Below, piece after piece: positions 8,794 through 16,916 of a stretch of 64,000 bases of DNA (positions are counted from its first letter, which is position 1; the number at the start of each line of letters is the position of its first letter). Below the pieces are notes generated by a model. That model was not told the DNA's origin. It made no database searches and worked only from the letters and a program-made list of their open reading frames with translations. A program made the translations under genes and the position numbers. The stretch comes from Oligoflexia bacterium. GTDB lineage: Bacteria; Bdellovibrionota; Bdellovibrionia; Bdellovibrionales; Bdellovibrionaceae. Location: contig BOLD01000002.1 in NCBI GenBank assembly GCA_016861345.1, positions 124,001 through 188,000 on the forward strand. The letters run 5' to 3'.

Positions 8794-9602
8794 TTTTAAC
8801 AAACTTTGCTTTAATCTTACTGCTTTTGATTGTGCTCGTGACTTTTACTCAGCGAATGATGTCAAAGATCAGAAAGAACTTTGATCTGCTGCCCAGCTCT
8901 GATTTTTTTAAGAACATTTCTCGTATTTTCTTAGATGCTTTTTTTGGACTGACATTCGATGGCCATATTCGAATTTTAGGTCAAAGGTATATCCTTCAAA
9001 AATGGAATTTAAGGAGCTTTCATCTTGGGTTAGCTCTTGGGAATATTTCTGTTTTTCTTGGAGAGCTGGTTTGTTTAGGGGCAGTTTATCATCTTTCGCG
9101 GGAAAATGTTTTTCTCAAGTTAACTCAAAGTCTTGAGCTTCATTACTCGCAATTTTTGCTCTCAGTGGCGAGTTCAAATTTTCTCGTCCTTGCCTTTTGG
9201 CTTTTTATTGGGTTTTTCTTTGGCTTAGTTTTTAAATCTCGATTTGTCGCTCTTGTTTTAGGTTTGATTTTAGTTTTCCCTTTTTATATTTCCATCCCGG
9301 CCTTCATAGTGCTTGTGCTTGGTGAACGGCTTGGCGTTTTGATTCGAAACCTTGTGGTTTGGTCTAATGAAGAGGTACGGCAGAGTCTTCTCGTGCTGAC
9401 GGGGTGTCTTGGATTAACTCTGCTTGTTTTTTTAACCTTTGGAGGATTTTTACGGTCTCTTGTCGAGATGGTAGCCCTTGAGGGCAATCGCCCGGGGTAT
9501 CGTTTTCTACAGGCTTTTTTACTTTTAAAATTGGTGCAATTCATTGATACCGTGATCACGCTAACGGTGTTTCATTTTTATAGCCAATCCAAACGGACTT
9601 AG
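8790..9602 (+). CDS. Polytopic membrane protein of unknown function
   Basis: A 270-residue very hydrophobic protein with about six predicted membrane segments (roughly residues 5-22, 77-100, 120-150, 153-175, 203-225 and 240-262). No catalytic or transporter motif is recognised. The start ATG overlaps the rsmJ stop (ATGA), so it is the last gene of the polyprenyl synthase-menA-rsmJ operon. It may serve membrane or quinone functions, but that rests on position only. Confidence 0.6.
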   Translation: MILTNFALILLLLIVLVTFTQRMMSKIRKNFDLLPSSDFFKNISRIFLDAFFGLTFDGHIRILGQRYILQKWNLRSFHLGLALGNISVFLGELVCLGAVYHLSRENVFLKLTQSLELHYSQFLLSVASSNFLVLAFWLFIGFFFGLVFKSRFVALVLGLILVFPFYISIPAFIVLVLGERLGVLIRNLVVWSNEEVRQSLLVLTGCLGLTLLVFLTFGGFLRSLVEMVALEGNRPGYRFLQAFLLLKLVQFIDTVITLTVFHFYSQSKRT

Positions 9603-9670
9603 GTCCATTCAGTAGAGAATTGGCTAAAAACGCAAGACTCTGATTCGAGAAGCTTTTATGCTTATTTTCA

Positions 9671-10570
9671 ATGGCGTCGGATCAAGAAAATCAAAAAATT
9701 ATTGCTCAATTAAAAGAAGATCTTCGTCAAAAGGATCTCGAGCTGGCACGATATCGTCAGGAGCTGAGTCGAGCAAACATGGAGCTTGAAAAGATCATCG
9801 CTGATTTTGCTCAGGAATTGAAAATGGCTGGGCAGATCCAGAGAATTCTTTCACCGATAGAAATTCCGAATATCCAAGGTATTGAGTTTAGTACCAAGTT
9901 CATCCCTGGGACTGAAAGAGGTGGTGACTATTTTGATATTTTTGAGCATGAGGACAAGATGAAGTTTGGAATTGTGCTCGCTTGTTCTTCTGGCTATTCC
10001 ATGTCAGCACTTTTTTTATCGGTGCTCATTAAGCTTTCTGCGCAAATTGAAGCCCGCCGCGGTTTGAGCCCTGATCAGGTTTTAATCCAGATGGCAAAAG
10101 AGTTAGTTCCCCATATTCAAAACAAGGATTTTGCCAGTGTTTTTTACGGAATTGTTGATCGCAGAGCCTTTGAACTCACTTACTCGTCAGCAGGTAAGAT
10201 CTATGGATTTCTGCAAGTCAGCGGGCAAGAAGGCATAGCGCGTCTGGAGCCTTCTGCGGGGCTATTCAATAAGGATTTTAATGAAAGACCTTTGGCTCAA
10301 AAGATCCAACTTAATGCAAGAGATCGGTTGATCCTCTGTTCCGAGGGGATCGTGCAGGCGCAAAACCCAAGTGGAGAGCAATTTGGTGTCGAGCGTTTAG
10401 AAAAGGCACTCTATCGCGCTGTGCGTTCTGGAGTCCATGATGTTCGCAATGAAATTTTATATCAGGTCGAGCAATTCACAGGGCTTTCTGACCCAACAAG
10501 AGACCTGACCGTGGTCGTGACTGAAGTGAAAGATAGGGTCATAAAACTTGCCAAAAATAAGCCTGTATAG
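9671..10570 (+). CDS. SpoIIE/RsbU-type PP2C-like protein with degenerate metal site
   Basis: 299 residues: an N-terminal coiled coil (about 1-55) and a SpoIIE-type PP2C domain (about 60-290). QIQRILSP and GGDYFDIF (84-89) are the usual first motifs. The next motif, normally DVxGHG, reads ACSSGYS (104-110). The TDG motif reads CSEG (223-226) and the terminal DDxT reads RDLT (277-280). Three of the four usual metal-binding Asp positions are therefore changed, which suggests a non-catalytic or altered protein acting as a binding partner in a partner-switch system. It is followed 35 bp later by citrate synthase. No anti-sigma kinase or antagonist gene is adjacent. Confidence 0.75.
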   Translation: MASDQENQKIIAQLKEDLRQKDLELARYRQELSRANMELEKIIADFAQELKMAGQIQRILSPIEIPNIQGIEFSTKFIPGTERGGDYFDIFEHEDKMKFGIVLACSSGYSMSALFLSVLIKLSAQIEARRGLSPDQVLIQMAKELVPHIQNKDFASVFYGIVDRRAFELTYSSAGKIYGFLQVSGQEGIARLEPSAGLFNKDFNERPLAQKIQLNARDRLILCSEGIVQAQNPSGEQFGVERLEKALYRAVRSGVHDVRNEILYQVEQFTGLSDPTRDLTVVVTEVKDRVIKLAKNKPV

Positions 10571-10571
10571 G

Positions 10572-10605
10572 AGTATAGACCCCAGTTGATGAAAGGATCT
10601 ATACT
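10572..10605 (+). promoter_or_regulatory. Inverted repeat that loops out the citrate synthase ribosome site
   Basis: AGTATAGA at 10572-10579 and TCTATACT at 10598-10605 are perfect complements. The second arm abuts the citrate synthase ATG at 10606. The 18-base loop holds the AAAGGA ribosome site (10592-10597). As RNA this would show the ribosome site in a loop; as DNA it could be an operator. The function is not known. Confidence 0.4.
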
Positions 10606-11745
10606 ATGGCAGATATCCAAGTTTTTGAAGGCGCATTAGATAAGGGACTCGAGGGCGTTGTTGCATGTACAACTGCGGTCTCTTCAATTCAGGGAAACAC
10701 TCTTTCGTACCGAGGATTCACAATCGAAGACCTTGCTGCAAATTCAACTTTTGAAGAAGTTGTTTTTTTGTTGTGGAATAATCGTCTGCCAACAGCTGCT
10801 GAGCTTGAAAAATTCAAATCAGATTTGACTGCAGAGTACACTTTGCCAGCTGAGTTGATCCAATCACTCAAAACTGTACCAACAAAGGTTCACCCCATGC
10901 AGTGGCTTCGTACAGCTTTCTCATTGATGTCACATTGGGATGCTGATGCGAATGACAATTCAGAAGAAGCCAATAAAAGAAAAGCAATCAAGATGGTTGC
11001 AAAGATGGGAACTCTTGTTTGTGCTTTCGAAGCTCTTCGTAATGGCAAAGAGCCTGTTGCTCCAAAGAAAGACAAATCAATTGCATGGAACTTTATGTAC
11101 ATGCTCAAGGGCGGAGCGGAGCCAAAAGCTGATCTGGTTAAGATTTTTGATACGTGTTTAATTCTTCATGCTGATCACGAGTTAAACTGTTCAGCTTTCG
11201 CAACTCGCGTAACGACTTCTTCACTGAGCGATATGTATTCTGCAATCACTTCTGCCATTGGAGCTTTAAAAGGACCCCTTCATGGTGGAGCCAATGAGCA
11301 AGTCATGATTATGCTCAAAAAGATTGGCACTAATGAAAAAGCTCAGCAGTTTGTAAAAGACGCTTTAAGTGCAAAAGAAAAAGTTATGGGTATCGGTCAC
11401 CGTGTTTACAAGGATGGTGACCCACGAGCGGCGATTTTAAGAAAAATGTCTGACCAATTGACAAAGCAAATTGGTGAGCATCACTGGTATGAGATGTCGA
11501 CTTTGATTGATGATACCATGTACAAAGAAAAGGGATTAATGCCAAACGTGGATTTCTATTCTGCAACTGTTTACTACAGCATGGGAATTCCAATTGATAT
11601 TTATACTCCAATTTTTGCAGTTTCTCGAATTGCCGGTTGGATTGCTCACGCAAACGAGCAGTATGCAAACAATCGCATTTACCGACCTCGAGGAAAATGG
11701 ACTGGGAAAACAGGCCAAGTTTGGAAGCCTGTGAGCCAGAGATAG
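10606..11745 (+). CDS. gltA: Citrate synthase
   Basis: A 379-residue enzyme that condenses acetyl-CoA and oxaloacetate in the TCA cycle. The conserved active-site segments are visible: GPLHGGANEQV (His), GIGHRVYKDGDPR (His and Arg) and PNVDFYSATVYYSMGIP (Asp), with the C-terminal NRIYRPRGKWTG. The length is that of the compact citrate synthases (about 370-380 residues), without the N-terminal extension of the E. coli type. The ribosome site AAAGGA sits 8 bases before the ATG inside a hairpin loop. A PilZ-domain gene follows after 6 bp. Confidence 0.96.
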   Translation: MADIQVFEGALDKGLEGVVACTTAVSSIQGNTLSYRGFTIEDLAANSTFEEVVFLLWNNRLPTAAELEKFKSDLTAEYTLPAELIQSLKTVPTKVHPMQWLRTAFSLMSHWDADANDNSEEANKRKAIKMVAKMGTLVCAFEALRNGKEPVAPKKDKSIAWNFMYMLKGGAEPKADLVKIFDTCLILHADHELNCSAFATRVTTSSLSDMYSAITSAIGALKGPLHGGANEQVMIMLKKIGTNEKAQQFVKDALSAKEKVMGIGHRVYKDGDPRAAILRKMSDQLTKQIGEHHWYEMSTLIDDTMYKEKGLMPNVDFYSATVYYSMGIPIDIYTPIFAVSRIAGWIAHANEQYANNRIYRPRGKWTGKTGQVWKPVSQR

Positions 11746-11751
11746 GATGAT

Positions 11752-12444
11752 GTGAAAAAAGTCCTGATCATTAGCACCTCTCTCGAAGAACAAGAAAAAC
11801 TCGAAGAGGTGTCTAAGGTGCATAGCCCAGGAGCCTTTCAGTTTCAAACGACTGGATCGTTTGGACAGGCTCCAGAGTGGTGGACTCAGCACCTCTATGA
11901 TCTTGTGATTATCTATCTTCCTGCTGATCCGGTTTTACAAACTTACTTCTTCACAAAACTTCGAAAAGACGTTCCTCAGGATCAGGCGTTGCTATTAATT
12001 TGTCCTGCCATCTCAACTGCAATTATGCAGCTCAGTCAGGTCTTTAAGAAAATTAAAATACTTAAAACACCAATGTCCTCGTTTGAACTTTACCGCGGGG
12101 TTGTCGATGTGACGACCGAATACGTGCCAGGTAAAATTCAAGCCCAGCCAAGATATTTAACGGATCAAGAGGTTGTGGTCTCCTCTGATTTTAAGCCCGG
12201 TAAAATCAAAGCCCGAATGAAAAACATGTCCGTCAGTGGAGCTTTTTTTGAATCTGAAGATCGTGACTTACAGTTGGATGTTGATGATTTGATTCGGATT
12301 CAGATCTCTGTGCCAAACAAAAAAGAATACGTCTTTGATGCCAAGGTTGTTTGGCGCAAGCCCCAGAAAGTCGGCTACAATATCGGATATGGGGTGACCT
12401 TTGTTGATAAAGATGAAGTTTATCAACGCCTTTTAAAAGATTAA
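11752..12444 (+). CDS. PilZ-domain protein with receiver-like N-terminus
   Basis: 230 residues from a GTG start with AGGATGAT upstream. Residues 1-120 look like a Rossmann/receiver fold (MKKVLIISTSLEEQEKL, LLLICPA, KILKTPMS) but lack a clear phospho-acceptor Asp. Residues 125-228 are a PilZ domain. NMSVSGAFFE matches its (D/N)xSxxG motif, while the preceding RxxxR cyclic-di-GMP motif is incomplete (PRYLTD, with the second Arg missing). It may be a PilZ protein that does not bind cyclic-di-GMP, or binds it weakly. Coupled closely to citrate synthase. Confidence 0.75.
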   Translation: MKKVLIISTSLEEQEKLEEVSKVHSPGAFQFQTTGSFGQAPEWWTQHLYDLVIIYLPADPVLQTYFFTKLRKDVPQDQALLLICPAISTAIMQLSQVFKKIKILKTPMSSFELYRGVVDVTTEYVPGKIQAQPRYLTDQEVVVSSDFKPGKIKARMKNMSVSGAFFESEDRDLQLDVDDLIRIQISVPNKKEYVFDAKVVWRKPQKVGYNIGYGVTFVDKDEVYQRLLKD

Positions 12445-12538
12445 AATCTCAAATTGAGACACTTAAGTGGCCTCAGGGTTGCACTTTCTATCTCGTGATT
12501 GAACGGATTGTGATGGATTCAATCGTAAAGGAGCTAGC

Positions 12539-13189
12539 GTGCATAATCTGTATGGGCATTTTACTCGGACTGCCGTTTTTGGTCTCTTTCTATTCGCCAT
12601 CGTTTTTTTTAACTCTTTAGCAAATGCCAGTGCCCTTCAGTGCGCAAAGATCTTTCGAGTAGAATACAATATTCAGGCAAATTTAACCCAGCTCGCTGAG
12701 TTACGTATGAGGCTTGATAGCGAACTGGGGCGGGGTGCTCGAAGTCTAATTACAACTGCAATGGAAAAGGATTTTGAAAAAAAATATAAAGAACTGCTCC
12801 AGCATGTGACTGGTCAGAATCTGATGTCTGAGGCTGAACTGAATCAAAAACTTGTGCAAGCAATTTCAAAAGTTCAGACTGTGGTGGAGAAAGATAATAA
12901 AAATGAAGATCAAGCCCGCCAAGATCAGACCAACAAGATCCAAGAACGTATCCGAGTGACAGATACTGTCGAGAGGAACATTCAAGAACTTGGAAAGCTG
13001 AAGGCCTTTATTACCATGCTTCGTGAGACCGGTCAGCCTAATCCGACGGGGATGTTGGAGCCCTATAATCAGATGCTCAAAGAGACTTTGGAGCTAGCAG
13101 AGATCCATGGATTGATGTCTGCGGACGAAGTTCAAAGGCAGATTGATCAACTGGAAAAGGTAAACGCTCAAAATTGGTTTAATAATTAA
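12539..13189 (+). CDS. Exported coiled-coil protein of unknown function
   Basis: Not recognised. 216 residues from a GTG with a strong AAAGGAG site 6 bases upstream. The N-terminus has a signal peptide or membrane anchor (TAVFGLFLFAIVFFNSLANA). The rest is charged and strongly helical, with KDNKNEDQARQDQ and heptad-like leucines, so probably a periplasmic coiled coil. A single Cys follows the signal region (LQCAKIF). It stands alone, with 94 bp between it and the PilZ gene, and is convergent with the EamA transporter. Confidence 0.6.
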   Translation: MHNLYGHFTRTAVFGLFLFAIVFFNSLANASALQCAKIFRVEYNIQANLTQLAELRMRLDSELGRGARSLITTAMEKDFEKKYKELLQHVTGQNLMSEAELNQKLVQAISKVQTVVEKDNKNEDQARQDQTNKIQERIRVTDTVERNIQELGKLKAFITMLRETGQPNPTGMLEPYNQMLKETLELAEIHGLMSADEVQRQIDQLEKVNAQNWFNN

Positions 13190-13206
13190 TATCTCACCAG
13201 CTTGGG

Positions 13207-14076
13207 CTATGCCTTTTTCCCAAGTGCATCCAAAACTAGAGCAACTAGAATAATTCCAGCCCCAACCAATTGCCGTTGGCTAAGATCCTCGTGCAGAAAA
13301 TACGAGGCCGCAAAGGTGGCCACGACAGGCTCAATCATCACAATGATCGAGGCCTGAGAGCTTTTCATTTTCTGCAGTCCCGCCAGAAAGAGTGTCAGTG
13401 GAGCAATTGTCGAGGCTGTTGCAATTCCTAAAATAATAAGGGCCTGGTGGGCATTGAGTTCAAGTAGCTTTGCGGGAGCAGGCCGATGATAGAACCACAA
13501 CCCGATTGCGGCTGCAGTGATGACGTAAAGGCTTGAGGAAAGTGGCTCCACATTTTGTTGGGCCTTGCCCGAAACAAGAACGTAGATCGAGTAGGTAAGG
13601 GCGGCGCCGAGAGCGAGAAAAACAGAGTTGTAGGATTGAACGGAAATATCCCCCCAAAGAAGAACCACAAGTCCAATTGAAGCTGTGATCAAGCTTGTTA
13701 CCTGCAGGCGAGAGAGAGTTTCTTTCAGAATAAAATGAGCGCCAAGGTTCACAAAAATGGGAAAGGTAAAAAGGAGCATGGCCGCAAGAGGGATCGAGAT
13801 GCCTTTCATCGATTCAAAATACAGCGTTGAAAAAACAGCGTAGCCAAGGAATCCAAGACATAAGGAAATTAAAATTTGTTTAGGGTGAAGGGTGACCAGT
13901 TTGGGACGAAATAAAATAAGACCTGACCAGAGCAAGATCGCAGCTAGTGAAAAACGGAAAGAGAGAAGTTCTCCAGTTGTAAGGCCGTTTTGATATCCCA
14001 GACGGCCAAATACCCCTAAGAATCCAAAACCAATTCCGGCCAATAAAACTTGAAGAACTCCAATGAAAAATTTCAT
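13207..14076 (-). CDS. EamA-family (DMT) transporter
   Basis: A 289-residue inner-membrane protein with ten predicted helices in two repeats. Each repeat has the EamA pattern: GFGFLGVFGRLG near the N-terminus and LGAALTYSIYVLVSGK at the start of the second half. PLTLFLAGLQKMKSSQASIIVMIEPVVATF is the typical conserved end helix pair. Members export metabolites or drugs; the substrate is not predictable. It starts 2 bp after the rluB stop and is probably transcribed with it. Confidence 0.87.
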   Translation of the reverse strand: MKFFIGVLQVLLAGIGFGFLGVFGRLGYQNGLTTGELLSFRFSLAAILLWSGLILFRPKLVTLHPKQILISLCLGFLGYAVFSTLYFESMKGISIPLAAMLLFTFPIFVNLGAHFILKETLSRLQVTSLITASIGLVVLLWGDISVQSYNSVFLALGAALTYSIYVLVSGKAQQNVEPLSSSLYVITAAAIGLWFYHRPAPAKLLELNAHQALIILGIATASTIAPLTLFLAGLQKMKSSQASIIVMIEPVVATFAASYFLHEDLSQRQLVGAGIILVALVLDALGKKA

Positions 14077-14078
14077 TT

Positions 14079-14927
14079 TTATTTAGGCAAAGGGCGTTTT
14101 TTTCCGGACGTTGGTTTCTTAGTGGACTTCTGTCTTCCGGCGTAGCTCTTTTTGACTTTTACATCCTCTGGAGAGTCCGGAAGGAAAACGCGCTCGGCAG
14201 CGGTCTCATTCATGAAGACCATTTCTCCACGATCAAGCGCTCCAAGTCGAAGACGGCCAATGGCGACCCGCTGAAGTTTAAGAACGTCAAATCCAATTTT
14301 CTCCATCATTGCTCGGATTTGACGATTTTTTCCCTCGGCGATAATGATCTTCAGCCAAGTGTATTTCTTACTGTCGCCTCGTTTGATTTTCTCAACATAC
14401 TTGGCGTTGGCTTTGCCCGTGGGGATGGTGACTCCCTTGAGAAGCTTTTGATAGTGCTCTGGTTTCAGCTCGCCATCAATCTTCACAAGATAAGTTTTCG
14501 TAACTTCTTCTTTGGGGTGCATGATTCGATTGGCGTAATCGCCATCATTGGTCAGAATTAAAAGTCCCTCAGAATCCCAATCTAAGCGACCGACTGGGAA
14601 AACGCGAGTGGGGAGATCTTCGACATAGTCTTGAATTGTTGGACGATCAAAAGGATCGTACATTGTTGTGAGAACGCCGGTGGGCTTATTAAACATGATG
14701 TAGATGGGCTGAGGTTTCGCCTTTAGCGGCTTTCCATCAACCGTGATTCGATCTTTGTGCGCGTCCACTTGGATTCCCAACTCGAAGACTTTCTTGCCAT
14801 TGACAAGAACGCGGCCTTCGGAGATCCATTTGTCAGCGATTCGTCGTGAAGCGAGTCCGCTTTGAGCGATTAGTTTATTAAGTCGTATTCGGGTGGAAGA
14901 CTTGGATTCAGATTTGTCGTTTGCCAT
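14079..14927 (-). CDS. rluB: 23S rRNA pseudouridine synthase, RsuA/RluB family
   Basis: 282 residues. An S4 RNA-binding domain (about 12-75; RLNKLIAQSGLASRR, EGRVLVNG) is followed by the pseudouridine synthase domain. The catalytic Asp is in FPVGRLDWDSEGLLILTNDG, and KTYLVKIDG and GKNRQIRAMMEKIG are further family blocks. A Lys-rich tail ends the protein. The family fits RluB (U2605 of 23S rRNA) slightly better than RsuA or RluF. A GAGGAG ribosome site lies 7 bases before the ATG, supporting this start even though it overlaps the upstream gene by 58 bp. Confidence 0.88.
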   Translation of the reverse strand: MANDKSESKSSTRIRLNKLIAQSGLASRRIADKWISEGRVLVNGKKVFELGIQVDAHKDRITVDGKPLKAKPQPIYIMFNKPTGVLTTMYDPFDRPTIQDYVEDLPTRVFPVGRLDWDSEGLLILTNDGDYANRIMHPKEEVTKTYLVKIDGELKPEHYQKLLKGVTIPTGKANAKYVEKIKRGDSKKYTWLKIIIAEGKNRQIRAMMEKIGFDVLKLQRVAIGRLRLGALDRGEMVFMNETAAERVFLPDSPEDVKVKKSYAGRQKSTKKPTSGKKRPLPK

Positions 14928-15991
14928 TGAGAGGGCTCCTCGCGAGTCACAGCTGGTGAATTTGAGTTTACTCTGGTCGTTCTATTCTCAGCTTTTTGTT
15001 CTGCTTGTGTTACTTTCGTTTCAATTTTAGTGGCTGTTTTCTCCAACTTGTGTTGGACATAAGGGCGTCCAGCCATTGTGTATTGCAAGTCTCTTATCAA
15101 AAGACCAAGCAGTTTGTCATCGCTAAAAACATATTCAAGGGCATTTTGGGCCTGAGCCATCAATTCGGCACTTTTTTGAATCTGGTCTTGATCTCCAGCT
15201 CGAATCAGATGGATGGAGCGCTCAAGTTCTTCAATAAGGTTCTGATAATAGGGGTCGCTGTCGCGTTTGATGAAGAATTGCTCGATGTGTTTCAGGGCAT
15301 AGAAGAGCTTTGTGTGGTGCTGTATGGGGACTCCGGACAGCTCTTGAAGTTTTTGAAAAGTGTAGCCCCGAATCAAGCATCCGTAGGCTCGGCCTTCATT
15401 TAGAGAGAAGCTGGCAGTTGTGTAGGGTCCAACATCCATTTTCTGGATAACGCCTTCTTCAAGCTCGAGATTTTTCCCGTAAGAGAGAACAAGGTCCGCC
15501 CGAAGAGGTTCAAATTGACCATTTTGGATAATGAATTTGTTCGAATACGAACGAATTTCAATTTTTCCTGTAGGCTTCAGAACTATAGCCAGCATGCGCT
15601 TATCGGTTTGATCATAAACCAAACGAAACTTTTCACCTTGTTTGAACATAAAGGTCAGGTATTGGTTGAGAACGTCAGAAAAATCTTTCAAGTTCTCGAT
15701 TTCGATAATTTGAGTTTCTGCTGGCCACTTGATGTCAGATTCCGTGAAGACCTCGTTGTAGTGGTGGTGAAACTTCACCAAAAGAGCCTTCATTTCATCA
15801 TTGAGCTGTTTTTTATTTTGCTGCCAATGTGGATATTCAAGGCACTCTGCAAAGAAAGATTGCACAATATCAGGGCTTAAAAAGTCTTCGGTTTCATAAT
15901 AATGCGACAAGTAATTAATAAAAGTGGAAAGAACGGGGGAAAGACGAGAAGTTTGAGATAAATGCTTTAAAATTGTTCCAACTTTTATCAT
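14870..15991 (-). CDS. Large protein of unknown function overlapping rluB
   Basis: Not recognised. 373 residues, soluble, with no signal peptide. Residues 1-290 look globular with mixed alpha/beta content. The region from about 310 is low in complexity and rich in K, E, T and N (coil and linker). The last 19 codons overlap the first part of rluB in another frame. It is transcribed divergently from the coiled-coil gene at 16027. The long ordered region and operon position support a real gene. Confidence 0.55.
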   Translation of the reverse strand: MIKVGTILKHLSQTSRLSPVLSTFINYLSHYYETEDFLSPDIVQSFFAECLEYPHWQQNKKQLNDEMKALLVKFHHHYNEVFTESDIKWPAETQIIEIENLKDFSDVLNQYLTFMFKQGEKFRLVYDQTDKRMLAIVLKPTGKIEIRSYSNKFIIQNGQFEPLRADLVLSYGKNLELEEGVIQKMDVGPYTTASFSLNEGRAYGCLIRGYTFQKLQELSGVPIQHHTKLFYALKHIEQFFIKRDSDPYYQNLIEELERSIHLIRAGDQDQIQKSAELMAQAQNALEYVFSDDKLLGLLIRDLQYTMAGRPYVQHKLEKTATKIETKVTQAEQKAENRTTRVNSNSPAVTREEPSQWQTTNLNPSLPPEYDLIN

Positions 15992-16026
15992 AATAATACG
16001 TTAGAGACCCTTTCATGGAGGAGTCA

Positions 16027-16524
16027 ATGCAAAAGGAACTAAATCCTGAATTGTTTGGTACTGCGGCGGCTGGCTCTCAGCGTTGGATTGAGCCTGAGCG
16101 GCCTACTCCGGTTAATATTGTCACGCAGATTGAAGCTCGTGTGGTTGAGGCCAAAAATCAGGTCACGGCACTTGAGGGTCAGATGTCTCACCTGGTCAGT
16201 CAGGTGAACGAGTTTATCAAAGCTTCTCAGGTCAAATTTAATCGACTGGAGCAGGGGCTGCAGAAGTTGGAGCAGGGATTGCACACTGTGCATACGGAAG
16301 CGCAGAATAAAATTTCTCACATGCATCACCGTCTCGGTGACCGCCGAGCCATGGATACCAAGTTACAGGAAATGATTGATCGTCATCAAAGTGTACTACG
16401 CAGCTATGAGCTTCGCATGTCTCACTTGCAACGGTTGATGTCGGAGAAAGAGGATCAGATTCTTCAAACTCAAGCAGCTTTGAACGAAGCGAAAATGGAA
16501 ATCGCGCGTCTGAAGCGGTTGTGA
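16027..16524 (+). CDS. Coiled-coil protein of unknown function
   Basis: 165 residues from the ATG at 16027, chosen because GGAGGAG sits directly upstream. An in-frame ATG at 16015 would put that site inside the gene. Residues 35-160 form an almost continuous coiled coil (VEAKNQVTALEGQMSHLVSQ, then RLEQGLQKLEQGL). No catalytic motif or membrane segment. It is divergent from the unknown gene at 14870-15991, with 35 bp between the starts, so the two may share a promoter region and a cellular function. Confidence 0.65.
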   Translation: MQKELNPELFGTAAAGSQRWIEPERPTPVNIVTQIEARVVEAKNQVTALEGQMSHLVSQVNEFIKASQVKFNRLEQGLQKLEQGLHTVHTEAQNKISHMHHRLGDRRAMDTKLQEMIDRHQSVLRSYELRMSHLQRLMSEKEDQILQTQAALNEAKMEIARLKRL

Positions 16525-16539
16525 TTTCTTAGATTCTTC

Positions 16540-16810
16540 GAACCTTTAGAGCTAGCCAGCCTTAACCCAAAAGTGGGATGGGCAGGAGAAATTAAAACAG
16601 AGCCCTCAGATACTGGAACTAAGACAGATCTTACAGGTAAATCCATAAGTGGCATTTTGATTAAGGAGTCAATAAAGATCAATTTTTCCATTAGTTGCCC
16701 CCAGCTTTCTCTAAGAAATTCTATTCTACATCCCAGTCCGTCGACTAAGGCAATCCCTTTTGAAATGTGGATTTGTGATCCTAAATTCAGGAAGGCCGGC
16801 GTTCGGAAAA
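16540..16810 (-). pseudogene. Possible remnant of a metallo-hydrolase-like (DUF4336/MBL-type) gene
   Basis: The stretch between the coiled-coil gene and the transposase gene has no intact gene. On the minus strand, one open stretch contains a protein-like run at 16584-16691: MEKLIFIDSL, then MPLMDLPVRSVLVPV and GSVLISPAHP. It resembles the N-terminal strand pair of DUF4336 or metallo-beta-lactamase-fold proteins (PVRS-xVxL-xxGxxLISP). The reading continues only into sequence antisense to the neighbour gene, and no His-rich motif follows. This suggests a truncated remnant, perhaps cut during the event that placed the adjacent RAYT-like gene. Weakly supported. Confidence 0.3.
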
Positions 16811-16916
16811 ATGTTGTTCGACAATCGGATTTTTTGCGGAGTTGGCTCATTTTTGTTGTTTTTCTTCTAGAGTCACAATTGCAGAGACCTCTTTCCGAGC
16901 GGGAGGTATCGGTCAC

